Origin: Micromonospora halophytica
Lineage (GTDB): Bacteria; Actinomycetota; Actinomycetes; Mycobacteriales; Micromonosporaceae
Length of the DNA: 64,000 nt
Direction: 5' to 3'
Assembly (NCBI RefSeq): GCF_900090245.1
Contig: NZ_FMDN01000001.1
Span: forward strand, 222,241-286,240
The position numbers were made by a program, and so were the translations under genes. Positions within the stretch are counted from its first letter, which is position 1, and each line of letters starts with the position of its first letter. A model generated the notes under the pieces. The model ran no database searches. It saw nothing but the letters and a program-made list of their open reading frames with translations, and was not told the origin of the DNA. Shown piece by piece: positions 34,031 to 42,237 of the stretch.

Positions 34031-34208
34031 CGGGTCTACTCTGGCACGCCGCGCGGGCGACGGCTGCCCGGCAGGGCCGCCCGGTGCCGGCGAGTTCCCC
34101 GATCCACCGGTTCCCGGCGTCCCGGTCATCGCCTTCGGCGTGTTCAACATCATCGGCACCACGATCCGGCGGGCCAGCGGGACGTACCCGCTCCGGGACG
34201 ACAACTGA
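34017..34208 (+). CDS. Candidate 63-aa small protein or gene remnant
   Basis: I do not recognise it. GTG 34017 opens a frame whose second half (EFPDPPVPGVPVIAFGVFNI and on to TYPLRDDN) uses almost only G/C-ending codons. The stop at 34206 lies directly at the start of the 14-bp bidirectional hairpin at 34207, as for a real gene convergent with sucD. The first third is poorer and overlaps the DUF6350 start. It could be the 3' end of a decayed gene. Confidence 0.3.
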   Translation: MTEDIGSTLARRAGDGCPAGPPGAGEFPDPPVPGVPVIAFGVFNIIGTTIRRASGTYPLRDDN

Positions 34209-34238
34209 GGGGGCCGACCGTCGCCGGTCGGCCCCCTC
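34207..34238. terminator. sucCD terminator hairpin
   Basis: GAGGGGGCCGACCG (34207-34220) pairs perfectly with CGGTCGGCCCCCTC (34225-34238), loop of 4 nt, 17 bp after the sucD stop on the minus strand. Confidence 0.7.
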
Positions 34239-34255
34239 GGTGTTGCACCGTCCGC

Positions 34256-35143
34256 TCAGCGGCCGGACATCAGCTCCCGCATCAGTTTGGCGGTCTCGGT
34301 CGGAGTCTTGCCGACCTTGACGCCGACGGCCTCCAGCGCCTCCTTCTTCGCCTCGGCGGTGCCCGCCGAGCCGGAGATGATCGCGCCGGCGTGCCCCATG
34401 GTCTTGCCGGGGGGCGCGGTGAAGCCGGCGATGTAGCCGACCACCGGCTTGGTGACGTTGGCCTTGATGAACTCCGCGGCCCGCTCCTCGGCGTCGCCGC
34501 CGATCTCGCCGATCATCACGATGGCGTCGGTCTCCGGGTCGGCCTCGAACGCGGCGAGGGCGTCGATGTGGGTGGTCCCGATGATCGGGTCACCGCCGAT
34601 GCCCACGCAGGTCGAGAAGCCGATGTCCCGCAGCTCGTACATCATCTGGTAGGTCAGCGTGCCGCTCTTGCTGACCAGGCCGATCCGGCCGGTGCCGGTG
34701 ATGTCGGCCGGGATGATGCCGGCGTTGGACGCGCCCGGCGAGGCGATGCCGGGGCAGTTCGGGCCGATGATCCGGGTCTTGGAACCCTTGCTCACGTTGT
34801 ACGCCCAGAACGCGGCGGTGTCGTGCACCGGCACGCCCTCGGTGATCACCACGGCCAGTGGGATCTCGGCGTCGATCGCCTCGACCACCGCACCCCTGGT
34901 GAACTGCGGCGGCACGAAGATGACGGTGACGTCGGCCCCGGTCTCCTTCATCGCGTCCGCGACGGAGGCGAAGACCGGCAGTTCGGCGCCGTCGAAGTCG
35001 ACGGTCGTGCCGGCCTTGCGCGGGTTGACGCCACCGACGACGTTGGTACCCGCGGCGAGCATCCGCCGGGTGTGCTTCGAACCCTCGGAACCGGTCATCC
35101 CCTGGACGATGACCTTCGACTCCTTGGTCAGCCAGATAGCCAT
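34256..35143 (-). CDS. sucD: Succinate--CoA ligase, alpha subunit
   Basis: The 295-aa subunit binds CoA and carries the phosphohistidine in the GHAGAIISG motif near residue 250. The N-terminal Rossmann fold is seen in [19 protein letters not shown], and [10 protein letters not shown] is typical. It works with SucC in the TCA-cycle step succinyl-CoA to succinate. ATG 35143 follows the sucC stop by 2 nt, so the genes are co-transcribed and probably coupled. Confidence 0.97.
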   Translation of the reverse strand: MAIWLTKESKVIVQGMTGSEGSKHTRRMLAAGTNVVGGVNPRKAGTTVDFDGAELPVFASVADAMKETGADVTVIFVPPQFTRGAVVEAIDAEIPLAVVITEGVPVHDTAAFWAYNVSKGSKTRIIGPNCPGIASPGASNAGIIPADITGTGRIGLVSKSGTLTYQMMYELRDIGFSTCVGIGGDPIIGTTHIDALAAFEADPETDAIVMIGEIGGDAEERAAEFIKANVTKPVVGYIAGFTAPPGKTMGHAGAIISGSAGTAEAKKEALEAVGVKVGKTPTETAKLMRELMSGR

Positions 35144-35145
35144 GA

Positions 35146-36324
35146 TCAGACCCCCGCAGCCGCCAGCTCGGCGGCCTTCTCGGCCGCGCCGTCCATGGTG
35201 TCGACCCGCTGGATCAGCGGGTTGTTCGCGCCGTCGAGGATCGCCCGACCGGCCTCGGCGTTGTTGCCGTCGAGACGGACGACGAGCGGCTTGGTGGCCT
35301 TCTCGCCGCGCTGCTCCAGCAGGGCCAGCGCCTGGACGATGCCGTTGGCGACGGCGTCGCATGCGGTGATGCCGCCGAAGACGTTGACGAAGACGCTCTT
35401 CACCGACGGGTCGGAGAGCACGATCTCCAGGCCGTTCGCCATCACCTCGGCGCTCGCGCCGCCGCCGATGTCGAGGAAGTTGGCCGGCTTGACGCCGCCG
35501 TGCCGCTCGCCCGCGTACGCGACCACGTCGAGCGTCGACATGACCAGGCCCGCCCCGTTGCCGATGATGCCGACCTCGCCGTCGAGCTTGACGTAGTTGA
35601 GGTCCTTCTCCTTGGCGGCCTGCTCCAGCGGGTCCACGGTGGCCTGGTCGACCAGGGCCTCGTGGTCCGGGTGCCGGAAGCCGGCGTTCTCGTCGAGGGT
35701 GATCTTGGCGTCGAGCAGCAGCAGCTTGCCCTCGCCGGTCTTGGCCAGCGGGTTCACCTCGACCAGCGTGGCGTCCTCGGCGACGAACGCCTTCCACAGA
35801 CCCACGGCGACCTCGACGACCTGGTCGGCGACCTCGGCCGGGAAGCCGGCGGCCTCGACGATCTCCCGGGCCTTGGCCTCGTCGACGCCCTCGACGGCGT
35901 CGATCGGGGCCTTGACGACCTTGTCCGGGGTTTCGACGGCGACCTGCTCGATGTCCATGCCGCCGGCGACGCTGGCGATGCAGAGGAAGGTGCGGTTCGC
36001 CCGGTCGAGCAGGTACGAGAAGTAGTATTCCTCGGCCACGTCCGCGGTCACGGTGATCATGACCTTGTGGACGGTGTGACCCTTGATGTCCATGCCGAGG
36101 ATGTCGGTGGCGCGGGCCACCGTCTCCTCCGCGCCCTCGGCCAGCTTGACGCCACCGGCCTTGCCTCGGCCGCCGACCTTCACCTGCGCCTTGACGACCA
36201 CCCGACCGCCGAGGCGTTCGGCGATCGCGCGGGCCTCCTCCGGGGTAGTGGCGACGCCGCCGGCGAGCACGGGCAAGCCGTGCCGCTCGAACAGGTCCCG
36301 CCCCTGGTACTCGTACAGGTCCAC
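35146..36324 (-). CDS. sucC: Succinate--CoA ligase (ADP-forming), beta subunit
   Basis: The 392-aa ATP-grasp subunit begins [20 protein letters not shown] and has the nucleotide-binding [20 protein letters not shown] segment, the metal-site region VEVNPLA and the C-terminal [11 protein letters not shown] loop. It binds nucleotide and succinate and forms the enzyme with SucD. GTG 36324 is chosen because it begins the conserved N-terminus; the upstream frame extension is not conserved sequence. Confidence 0.97.
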   Translation of the reverse strand: MDLYEYQGRDLFERHGLPVLAGGVATTPEEARAIAERLGGRVVVKAQVKVGGRGKAGGVKLAEGAEETVARATDILGMDIKGHTVHKVMITVTADVAEEYYFSYLLDRANRTFLCIASVAGGMDIEQVAVETPDKVVKAPIDAVEGVDEAKAREIVEAAGFPAEVADQVVEVAVGLWKAFVAEDATLVEVNPLAKTGEGKLLLLDAKITLDENAGFRHPDHEALVDQATVDPLEQAAKEKDLNYVKLDGEVGIIGNGAGLVMSTLDVVAYAGERHGGVKPANFLDIGGGASAEVMANGLEIVLSDPSVKSVFVNVFGGITACDAVANGIVQALALLEQRGEKATKPLVVRLDGNNAEAGRAILDGANNPLIQRVDTMDGAAEKAAELAAAGV

Positions 36325-36898
36325 GATTGCGCGTCCCGTCCCGTCTCCGCGGCGCGCCGTCGCGCCGCCACCAGCGTTGTGGAAACTCCTTCGATGCCTG
36401 TCATCAGTTAAAACAGGCTGTCGCCGCAGCCTAGCGAGACAGGCACCAGCGGCAACCGAGCGGGTGCGTGGTGTGCGGTAATACACAGCGCGCCGCAGGC
36501 GACCCGCCGGTGGGAGCGACCCCGCCCGTTCGGCCCGGGAAGATCCCGAGAATGTGGCGTAACCCCCTGGTGGGGGCGTCGTTGAGTCTGATGTCGGAGC
36601 GCTGATCGAGCGCGGCGACGGGAGCGGCCGATGCCCTGTCGGTCGAGGGGTGGCGGCGGGGCATCGTGCATAGAAGGGCCGGGCGTGTGAGGGGTGCGTC
36701 CGGCCCTTCCCCCTGCCCGGATTCCGGCTCCGCCTCCCGTCAGACGGCCCGCCCCGGATCCCTTCCGTCAGCGGTCCGCCCCGGATCCACAAGATCGGCG
36801 GTGTCCCGTTCCCGGGACACCGCCGGCATCGGAAGCGGAGTCGGTCAGGTCCTCGACAGGGCCGCCGGTCGGCGCGGCGGAGGCGTGCGGCGCAGCCG
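36325..36898. other. 574-bp gap upstream of sucC with hairpins and a tandem repeat
   Basis: No convincing gene is present. An AT-rich stretch at about 36404-36420 (minus-strand TGTTTTAACTGATGAC) may hold the sucCD promoter, giving a leader of about 80 nt. GAAGGGCCGG (36673-36682) pairs with 36700-36709. Two copies of a 24-25-bp unit CCGTCAG...CCCGCCCCGGATCC occupy 36737-36761 and 36765-36788. GGCGGTGTCCC (36797-36807) pairs with 36814-36824, a likely terminator for the B12 gene. Confidence 0.5.
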
Positions 36899-37303
36899 TC
36901 AGGCGACGGACTGGGCGACGTTCCCCCGGACCCACTCGACGATCGACTGGGTGGTCGCGCCCGGGGTGAAGATCTTCGCCACGCCGAGCTGCTCCAGCTC
37001 GGGGATGTCGGCGTCCGGGATGATGCCGCCGCCGAAGACGACGATGTCCCGGGCGTCCCGCTCGGCGAGCAGTTCCAGCACCCGACGAAAGAGGGTCATG
37101 TGCGCCCCGGAGAGCACGGAGAGGCCGACCGCGTCGGCGTCCTCCTGGATGGCGGTCTCCACGATCTGCTCCGGCGTCTGGTGCAGACCGGTGTAGATGA
37201 CCTCCATGCCGGCGTCGCGGAGGGCGCGCGCAACGACCTTGGCGCCGCGGTCGTGGCCGTCCAGCCCCGGCTTCGCGACGACGACCCGGATACGAGAGCT
37301 CAT
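36899..37303 (-). CDS. Stand-alone cobalamin-binding domain (methylmalonyl-CoA mutase small-subunit type)
   Basis: The 134-aa protein is a B12-binding domain with the DxHxxG motif ([20 protein letters not shown], residues about 10-30; His ligand in LDGHDRG), the [11 protein letters not shown] segment and [12 protein letters not shown]. It matches the C-terminal domain of methylmalonyl-CoA mutases and needs a separately encoded catalytic subunit, which is not in the window. ATG 37303 has a GAAAGG ribosome site. The nearness to sucCD fits a succinyl-CoA-linked role, but this is inference. Confidence 0.88.
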   Translation of the reverse strand: MSSRIRVVVAKPGLDGHDRGAKVVARALRDAGMEVIYTGLHQTPEQIVETAIQEDADAVGLSVLSGAHMTLFRRVLELLAERDARDIVVFGGGIIPDADIPELEQLGVAKIFTPGATTQSIVEWVRGNVAQSVA

Positions 37304-37687
37304 CAGCGCACACCTTTCACGGGCTTCGCGGCCAACACTGAACGAACGGTAACCGACGGGGCCAGGGCGGGAAATCCGGGCCGCACCCCTATCGTCCACA
37401 GGCTCCGTCGGGAAGCCGGACGCCTCCGCCGATCGGTCACTGTCCGCGACGAACGGGCAGTTAGCGGGACAGCCGTACGGCGGCTGGAGCTATGACAATG
37501 GTGGACGGAAAGGGACAGAAAGACTCACCGGTTCGGCGCTTCCGCTTGTGACGGGAGCGGTGGAGGGCTACCGTGTCCACGGTTGTCATCAGGTCTACGG
37601 ACGGGTGACGACGCGACCAACGGACGTTCGACGGAACCCGCCGGACGGCCGGAGGTGGCATCGGATCCCCGACAACGGAGGGTATGC
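37304..37687 (+). promoter_or_regulatory. Gap upstream of M23 peptidase gene with a good promoter and a leader of about 105 nt
   Basis: TTGTGA (37546-37551), 17-bp spacer and TACCGT (37569-37574) form a near-ideal promoter for the peptidase gene. The same -10 hexamer TACCGT occurs at opp operon 1 and, on the minus strand near 37340, for the B12 gene. The leader (about 37581-37687) can fold locally but I could not match it to a known riboswitch, including the c-di-AMP class often found upstream of actinobacterial wall hydrolases. No gene is seen in the interval. Confidence 0.5.
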
Positions 37688-38404
37688 GTGCGCCAGCGCC
37701 TGTCGTCTGAGCCCGATAGATATCGCGGCCGCCGCCGCGTACCCACCCCCCCGCGGAGCCGCTACGCCGCGGTCGTCACCACCGCATTCGTGGGAGCAGG
37801 GATCGTCGCGCTCGGCGCGAACGCCCTCCCCGACAGCAAGACGGTCAGCCCGTCGGTCCTCGACGAGCTGAAGCAGGCTTCGATCACCAGCCAGGACGCG
37901 GCGGCCCGCGCCGACGCCGCCGACCGCGCCTCCCGGGACACCGCCCGGGACTCCCAGGTCAGCGCCACCGAGCAGGACCCGTGGCTGCTCCCCCTGCAGG
38001 GCTACGACTTCAACTCCCCGTACGGGATGCGCTGGGGCAAGCTGCACACCGGCATCGACCTGGTCGCGCCGGAGGGCACCCCGTACGTCGCCATCCACTC
38101 CGGCACCGTGACCAAGGCCGGCTGGTTCGGCGGGTACGGCTACGCGGTGATCGTCCAGCACGCCGACGGCAGCGAGGCCATCTACGGCCACTCCTCCTCG
38201 GTGAGCGTGCGGGAGGGTCAGCAGGTCAAGGCGGGCGACCAGCTCGGCCTGGTGGGCAACACCGGCCACTCCTACGGCTCCCACCTGCACCTGGAGATCC
38301 ATGTCAAGGGCGAGCCGCTGGACCCGGTGCCCTGGCTCCAGGAGCGCGGAGTGGACATCAAGCTGCAAGTCGAGGCATATTACAGCGAGGTAGCGGCTTC
38401 CTGA
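37688..38404 (+). CDS. M23-family metallo-endopeptidase (peptidoglycan hydrolase), secreted
   Basis: The 238-aa protein has a basic start, one membrane/signal segment (YAAVVTTAFVGAGIVALGAN), a helical Ala/Asp-rich stretch (about 60-95) and a C-terminal LytM domain. Zinc ligands are visible as His120 and Asp124 (HTGID) and His199/His201 (HLHLE). It should cut peptide cross-links in the cell wall. GTG 37688 follows GGAGG with 6-nt spacing; longer starts lack this. A classical intrinsic terminator follows. A second M23 gene comes next but has its own leader. Confidence 0.92.
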   Translation: MRQRLSSEPDRYRGRRRVPTPPRSRYAAVVTTAFVGAGIVALGANALPDSKTVSPSVLDELKQASITSQDAAARADAADRASRDTARDSQVSATEQDPWLLPLQGYDFNSPYGMRWGKLHTGIDLVAPEGTPYVAIHSGTVTKAGWFGGYGYAVIVQHADGSEAIYGHSSSVSVREGQQVKAGDQLGLVGNTGHSYGSHLHLEIHVKGEPLDPVPWLQERGVDIKLQVEAYYSEVAAS

Positions 38405-38424
38405 CGCTGCGTATCACCCGTTGA

Positions 38425-38455
38425 CCGCCCGGATCGTTCGATCCGGGCGGTTTTT
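38425..38455 (+). terminator. Intrinsic terminator with U-run
   Basis: CCGCCCGGATC (38425-38435) pairs with GATCCGGGCGG (38440-38450), loop GTTC, followed by TTTTT (38451-38455), 21 bp after the M23 stop. It is the only textbook rho-independent terminator noticed in the window. Confidence 0.9.
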
Positions 38456-38474
38456 CGTGCCCGTAAGTCTGCTG

Positions 38475-38496
38475 GGTCACACCAGCCAGTGTGACC
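38475..38496. promoter_or_regulatory. Inverted repeat upstream of the second M23 gene
   Basis: GGTCACAC and GTGTGACC are perfect 8-bp inverted repeats with a 6-bp spacer. The order of half-sites is opposite to a CRP site (TGTGA-N6-TCACA), so a different dimeric regulator is more likely. It lies 170 bp before the start codon. Confidence 0.4.
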
Positions 38497-38666
38497 GACG
38501 TCACCGTGCCGCAAGATCACAAAGCCGCACAAGACCCGCCAGAGCGGCACGAAGGCCGCGAGACGCGGCCACCCGCTCCGGTCACCCACCGGTACCGGTA
38601 CCCACCGCCGACCCGACCTACACCCAGGATGGGCAGGTCCCGCCCCCGAGTGTGTGAAGGTCCGAC

Positions 38667-39443
38667 GTGCAGGAAGACAACAACACCCGCAACGAGAAGA
38701 TCGCGGCCGCCCCGGCGCGGCACCGGCGGCGGCGCCGCGGTGGACGCGCCCTCGTCGTCGGCGCGGTCGCCCTGGTCGGCCTCGGTCTCGCCGGCGCCTC
38801 GGCCGTCGCGCTCGACTCCGACGACCGGCCCGCCCCGACCGCCGTCGCGCTCGACGCCCAGGCCCGTGCCGAAGCCGACGCCCGGGCCGACCGCTCCGAC
38901 CGGATGCCGATCACCCCGGCCAGCCCGTCGGCCACCGCGAGCCCGACCACGGCGAGCCCGAGCGCCAGCCCGACGCCGAAGCCCACGAGGAAGGCCACCC
39001 CGAAGCCCACGCCGAAGCGGACCGCCACGCCGAAGCCGAAGCCGTCCTGGGTCCTCCCGATGAAGGGCGCCGACATCACCTCCTGCTACGGCCCACGCTG
39101 GGGCACCCTGCACGCCGGCATCGACTTCGCGATGCCCGCCGGCACCCCGGTCCGCGCCGCCTTCGGCGGCACCGTCGAGAAGGCCGGTGACATCGGCGAC
39201 GGGTACGGCATCTCCGTCGTGGTCAACCACGGCAACGGCTACCTGACCCACTACGCCCACCTGAGCACCGCAAAGGTGGGCGTGGGCGACAAGGTGGGCG
39301 CCGGGGAGACCATCGGCCTGGAGGGCTCCACCGGCGACTCCACCGGCCCGCACCTGCACTTCGAGGTGCACCAGGGCCAGATGTGGAACCAGATCGACCC
39401 GGGGCCGTTCCTGCGTGCCCGGGGCGTCGCCGTGGGCTGCTGA
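38667..39443 (+). CDS. M23-family metallo-endopeptidase with Thr/Pro/Lys-rich linker
   Basis: The 258-aa protein has an Arg-rich start, one membrane segment (ALVVGAVALVGLGLAGASAVAL, about 28-49), an Ala/Asp region and a basic TPKPT-type linker (about 95-125) that may bind the wall. The LytM domain follows, with zinc ligands His149 and Asp153 (HAGID) and His229/His231 (HLHFE). An added Cys pair (SCYG, final Cys) differs from the first copy. It is probably an extracellular peptidoglycan endopeptidase. GTG 38667 follows GAAGG. Confidence 0.92.
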   Translation: MQEDNNTRNEKIAAAPARHRRRRRGGRALVVGAVALVGLGLAGASAVALDSDDRPAPTAVALDAQARAEADARADRSDRMPITPASPSATASPTTASPSASPTPKPTRKATPKPTPKRTATPKPKPSWVLPMKGADITSCYGPRWGTLHAGIDFAMPAGTPVRAAFGGTVEKAGDIGDGYGISVVVNHGNGYLTHYAHLSTAKVGVGDKVGAGETIGLEGSTGDSTGPHLHFEVHQGQMWNQIDPGPFLRARGVAVGC

Positions 39444-39567
39444 GCCCGAACGGCGGAGCGCCGCCCCGCCCGGCCGTGCCCGCCGGTCCCAAACCGGCAC
39501 CACGGCTTCCCGGCACGTCGACCGGCGCCCGGACCCACGAGGACCGGTCCGCCATGGACGCACGCCA

Positions 39568-39603
39568 AGGGCCCGGCCCGGCCGTTCACCGGAGCCGGGC
39601 CCT
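39568..39603. terminator. Bidirectional terminator between the M23 gene and pcrA
   Basis: AGGGCCCGGC (39568-39577) pairs with GCCGGGCCCT (39594-39603), with an inner CCGG pairing. It lies between convergent stops. Confidence 0.55.
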
Positions 39604-39611
39604 CGCGTCGT

Positions 39612-42053
39612 TCAGAGCTTGTCGATCGGGGCGTGCCGGAGCACCAGCCACATGGTCTGCTCACCGAAGTCGATCTGCGCCCGCGCGCCCGGGCCGTGCC
39701 CCTCCACGGCCAGCACCCGGCCCAGCCCGTAGCGCTGGTGGTTGACCCGGTCGCCGACCGCGACCTTCGGACCCTGCGGCAGCTCGCTGGCGGTGGCCAG
39801 CCGGCTGGCGTCCACCCCGAGCCGCTTGGCGAGCTGCGCCGCCTTCGGCGTACCCCCGGTGAAGCCGCCACGCCCGCCGGGCGCGCGGTCCGCGCGGCCG
39901 CCGACGCCGCCACCCCCGCCGGCCCACGAGGTGTACGACCCCTCGGTGCGCTCCCAGCGGACCAGCTCCGGCGGCAACTCCTCCAGGAACCGCGACGGCG
40001 GGTTGTAGGCCGGCTGCCCCCAGGCCGAGCGGGTGACCGCCCGGGACAGGTGCAGCCGCTGCCGGGCCCGGGTGATGCCGACGTACGCCAGCCGGCGCTC
40101 CTCCTCCAGCTCGCGGGTGTCGCCGAGCGAGCGCAGGTGCGGGAAGACACCGTCCTCCAGGCCGGTCAGGAAGACCACCGGGAACTCCAGGCCCTTGGCG
40201 GTGTGCAGCGTCATGAGGGTGACCACGCCCTGATGCGGCGCGGCGTCGTCTGCCTCGGCGCCGTCAGATGCCGAGCCGGGCTGCGAGGGGATCTGGTCGG
40301 CGTCGGCGACCAGCGCCACCTGCTCCAGGAAGCCGGCCACCGTGGCCCGCTCCCCCTCCTCGGCGGTCGCCTCGATCCGCTCGGTGTACTCCCGGGCGAC
40401 GCTGACCAGCTCCTGGAGGTTGTCCACCCGGCCGGCGTCCTGCGGGTCGAGGCTCTCCTCCAGCTCGGTGAGGTAGCCGGAGCGGGTGAGCAACGCCTCC
40501 AGCACCTCCTCCGGCGTCCCGGTCGCGGCCAGCTCCCGGGCGCCGTCGAGCAGCGCGACGAACTCGGCGATGCCGTTGGCCGCCCGGGTGGAGATGCCCG
40601 GCGCGTCCTTCGCCCGGCGCAGCGCGGCGCCGAAGGAGATGCGGTCCCGGCTGGAGAGCGCCTCCACGCAGGCCTCGGCCCGCTCGCCGATGCCCCGGCG
40701 GGGCGTGTTCAGGATCCGGCGCAGGCTCACCGTGTCGTCGTCGTTGACCACCGCCCGCAGGTAGGCCAGCGCGTCGCGGACCTCCTTGCGCTCGTAGAAG
40801 CGCACCCCGCCGACCACCTTGTACGGCAGGCCGACCCGGATGAAGACCTCTTCGAAGACCCGGGACTGGGCGTTGGTGCGGTAGAAGACGGCGACGTCGC
40901 CGGGGCGAGTGTCGCCGGAGTCGACCAGCCGGTCGATCTCCCGGGCCACCCAGTCCGCCTCGGCGTGCTCGGTGTCGGCGACGTAGCCGACGATCAGCTC
41001 ACCCGCGCCCGCGTCGCTCCACAGCCGCTTCGGCTTGCGGGAGGTGTTCCGGTCGATCACCGCGTTGGCCGCGTTGAGGATGGTCTGGGTGGACCGGTAG
41101 TTCTGCTCCAGCAGGATCGTCCGGGCGTCGGTGAAGTCCCGCTCGAACTCCAGGATGTTGCGGATCGTCGCGCCACGGAACGCGTAGATCGACTGGTCGG
41201 CGTCACCGACCACGCAGAGCTCCGCCGGCTCGATCCCCTCGGTGCCGGAGACCAGCTCCTTGATCAGCACGTACTGGGCGTGGTTGGTGTCCTGGTACTC
41301 GTCGACCAGCACGTGCCGGAACCGGCGGCGGTAGCTCTCCGCGACGTGCGGGTGCGACTGGAGCAGGTGGACCGTCGTCATGATCAGGTCGTCGAAGTCC
41401 AGCGCGTGCGCCTCGCGCAGCCGCCGCTGGTAGAGCGTGTACGCCTCGGCGAGAGCCCGCTCGTTGGGACCCTTGGCCCGGCCGGCGAACTCCTCCGGGT
41501 CGACCAGCTCGTTCTTCAGGTTGGAGACCTGGGCGGCCAGCCCCCGCGCCGGGTAGCGCTTCGGGTCGAGGTCCAGCTCCCGGGCGACCATCTGCATCAG
41601 CCGGCGGGAGTCGTCCGCGTCGTAGATGGAGAAGGTGGACTTGAGCCCGGCGTGCTCGTGCTCGGCGCGCAGGATGCGTACGCAGGCGGAGTGGAAGGTG
41701 GAGACCCACATCAGCCGGGCGCGCGGGCCGACCAGGTTGGCCACCCGCTCCTTCATCTCCCCCGCGGCCTTGTTGGTGAAGGTGATCGCGATGATCTCGC
41801 CCGGATGCACGTCCCGCGCCGCGAGCAGGTAGGCGATCCGGTGGGTGAGCACCCGGGTCTTGCCGGAGCCGGCGCCGGCCACGATCAGCAACGGTGAGCC
41901 GGCGTGGGTGACCGCGTCCCGCTGGGGGCCGTTCAACCCCTCGACGAGCTGCTGCGGATCGAGGTGCGCGACGGCGGAACCCGGCCGGCGCGGCGGGGTC
42001 CGGGCCGGCACGGGCGCGGGCGGGGACACGGGGATGTCGAAGAGAGGATGCAT
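39612..42053 (-). CDS. pcrA: ATP-dependent DNA helicase PcrA/UvrD
   Basis: The 813-aa superfamily 1A helicase has Walker A at residues 59-66 (AGAGSGKT), the TFTNKAAGEMKERV motif Ia, DEYQDTN (motif II), VGDADQSIYAFRGA (III), QNYRST (IV), TLHTAKGLEF (V) and YVGITRARQRL (VI). The C-terminal part has a Gly-rich linker and a Tudor-like RNA-polymerase-binding domain (GDRVNHQRYGLGRVLAVEG). It unwinds DNA 3' to 5' in nucleotide excision repair and replication restart. ATG 42053 starts the protein; length is normal. Confidence 0.97.
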   Translation of the reverse strand: MHPLFDIPVSPPAPVPARTPPRRPGSAVAHLDPQQLVEGLNGPQRDAVTHAGSPLLIVAGAGSGKTRVLTHRIAYLLAARDVHPGEIIAITFTNKAAGEMKERVANLVGPRARLMWVSTFHSACVRILRAEHEHAGLKSTFSIYDADDSRRLMQMVARELDLDPKRYPARGLAAQVSNLKNELVDPEEFAGRAKGPNERALAEAYTLYQRRLREAHALDFDDLIMTTVHLLQSHPHVAESYRRRFRHVLVDEYQDTNHAQYVLIKELVSGTEGIEPAELCVVGDADQSIYAFRGATIRNILEFERDFTDARTILLEQNYRSTQTILNAANAVIDRNTSRKPKRLWSDAGAGELIVGYVADTEHAEADWVAREIDRLVDSGDTRPGDVAVFYRTNAQSRVFEEVFIRVGLPYKVVGGVRFYERKEVRDALAYLRAVVNDDDTVSLRRILNTPRRGIGERAEACVEALSSRDRISFGAALRRAKDAPGISTRAANGIAEFVALLDGARELAATGTPEEVLEALLTRSGYLTELEESLDPQDAGRVDNLQELVSVAREYTERIEATAEEGERATVAGFLEQVALVADADQIPSQPGSASDGAEADDAAPHQGVVTLMTLHTAKGLEFPVVFLTGLEDGVFPHLRSLGDTRELEEERRLAYVGITRARQRLHLSRAVTRSAWGQPAYNPPSRFLEELPPELVRWERTEGSYTSWAGGGGGVGGRADRAPGGRGGFTGGTPKAAQLAKRLGVDASRLATASELPQGPKVAVGDRVNHQRYGLGRVLAVEGHGPGARAQIDFGEQTMWLVLRHAPIDKL

Positions 42054-42237
42054 CGCACGGCGAGTCTATGCCGCCGGCCGGACACTTCCCGCCCGCGCAC
42101 GCCCCGCCGCGGCACCGTCACGCGGCGGACTGAGACGAACCCGTCACGGTGTCGCCCCTGGCGCGTTCGTGCCCGACCCGGGACGATGACGCGGAAACCC
42201 CCGATTACTCCCCCGTACACGACCTGGGAGAACAACC

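Noticed and set aside
36408..36671. Minus-strand frames of 77-87 codons in the sucC upstream gap
   Set aside because: No ribosome site, mixed third-position composition and no recognisable motif.
36737..36788. CRISPR-like repeat
   Set aside because: Only two imperfect units in direct tandem, without spacers.
37581..37687. c-di-AMP (ydaO-type) riboswitch in front of the M23 peptidase gene
   Set aside because: The leader is only about 105 nt and I could not find the conserved motifs of that class.
38475..38496. CRP/Cmr binding site upstream of the second M23 gene
   Set aside because: The half-sites are in the reverse order (TCACAC-N6-GTGTGA) compared with the CRP consensus.
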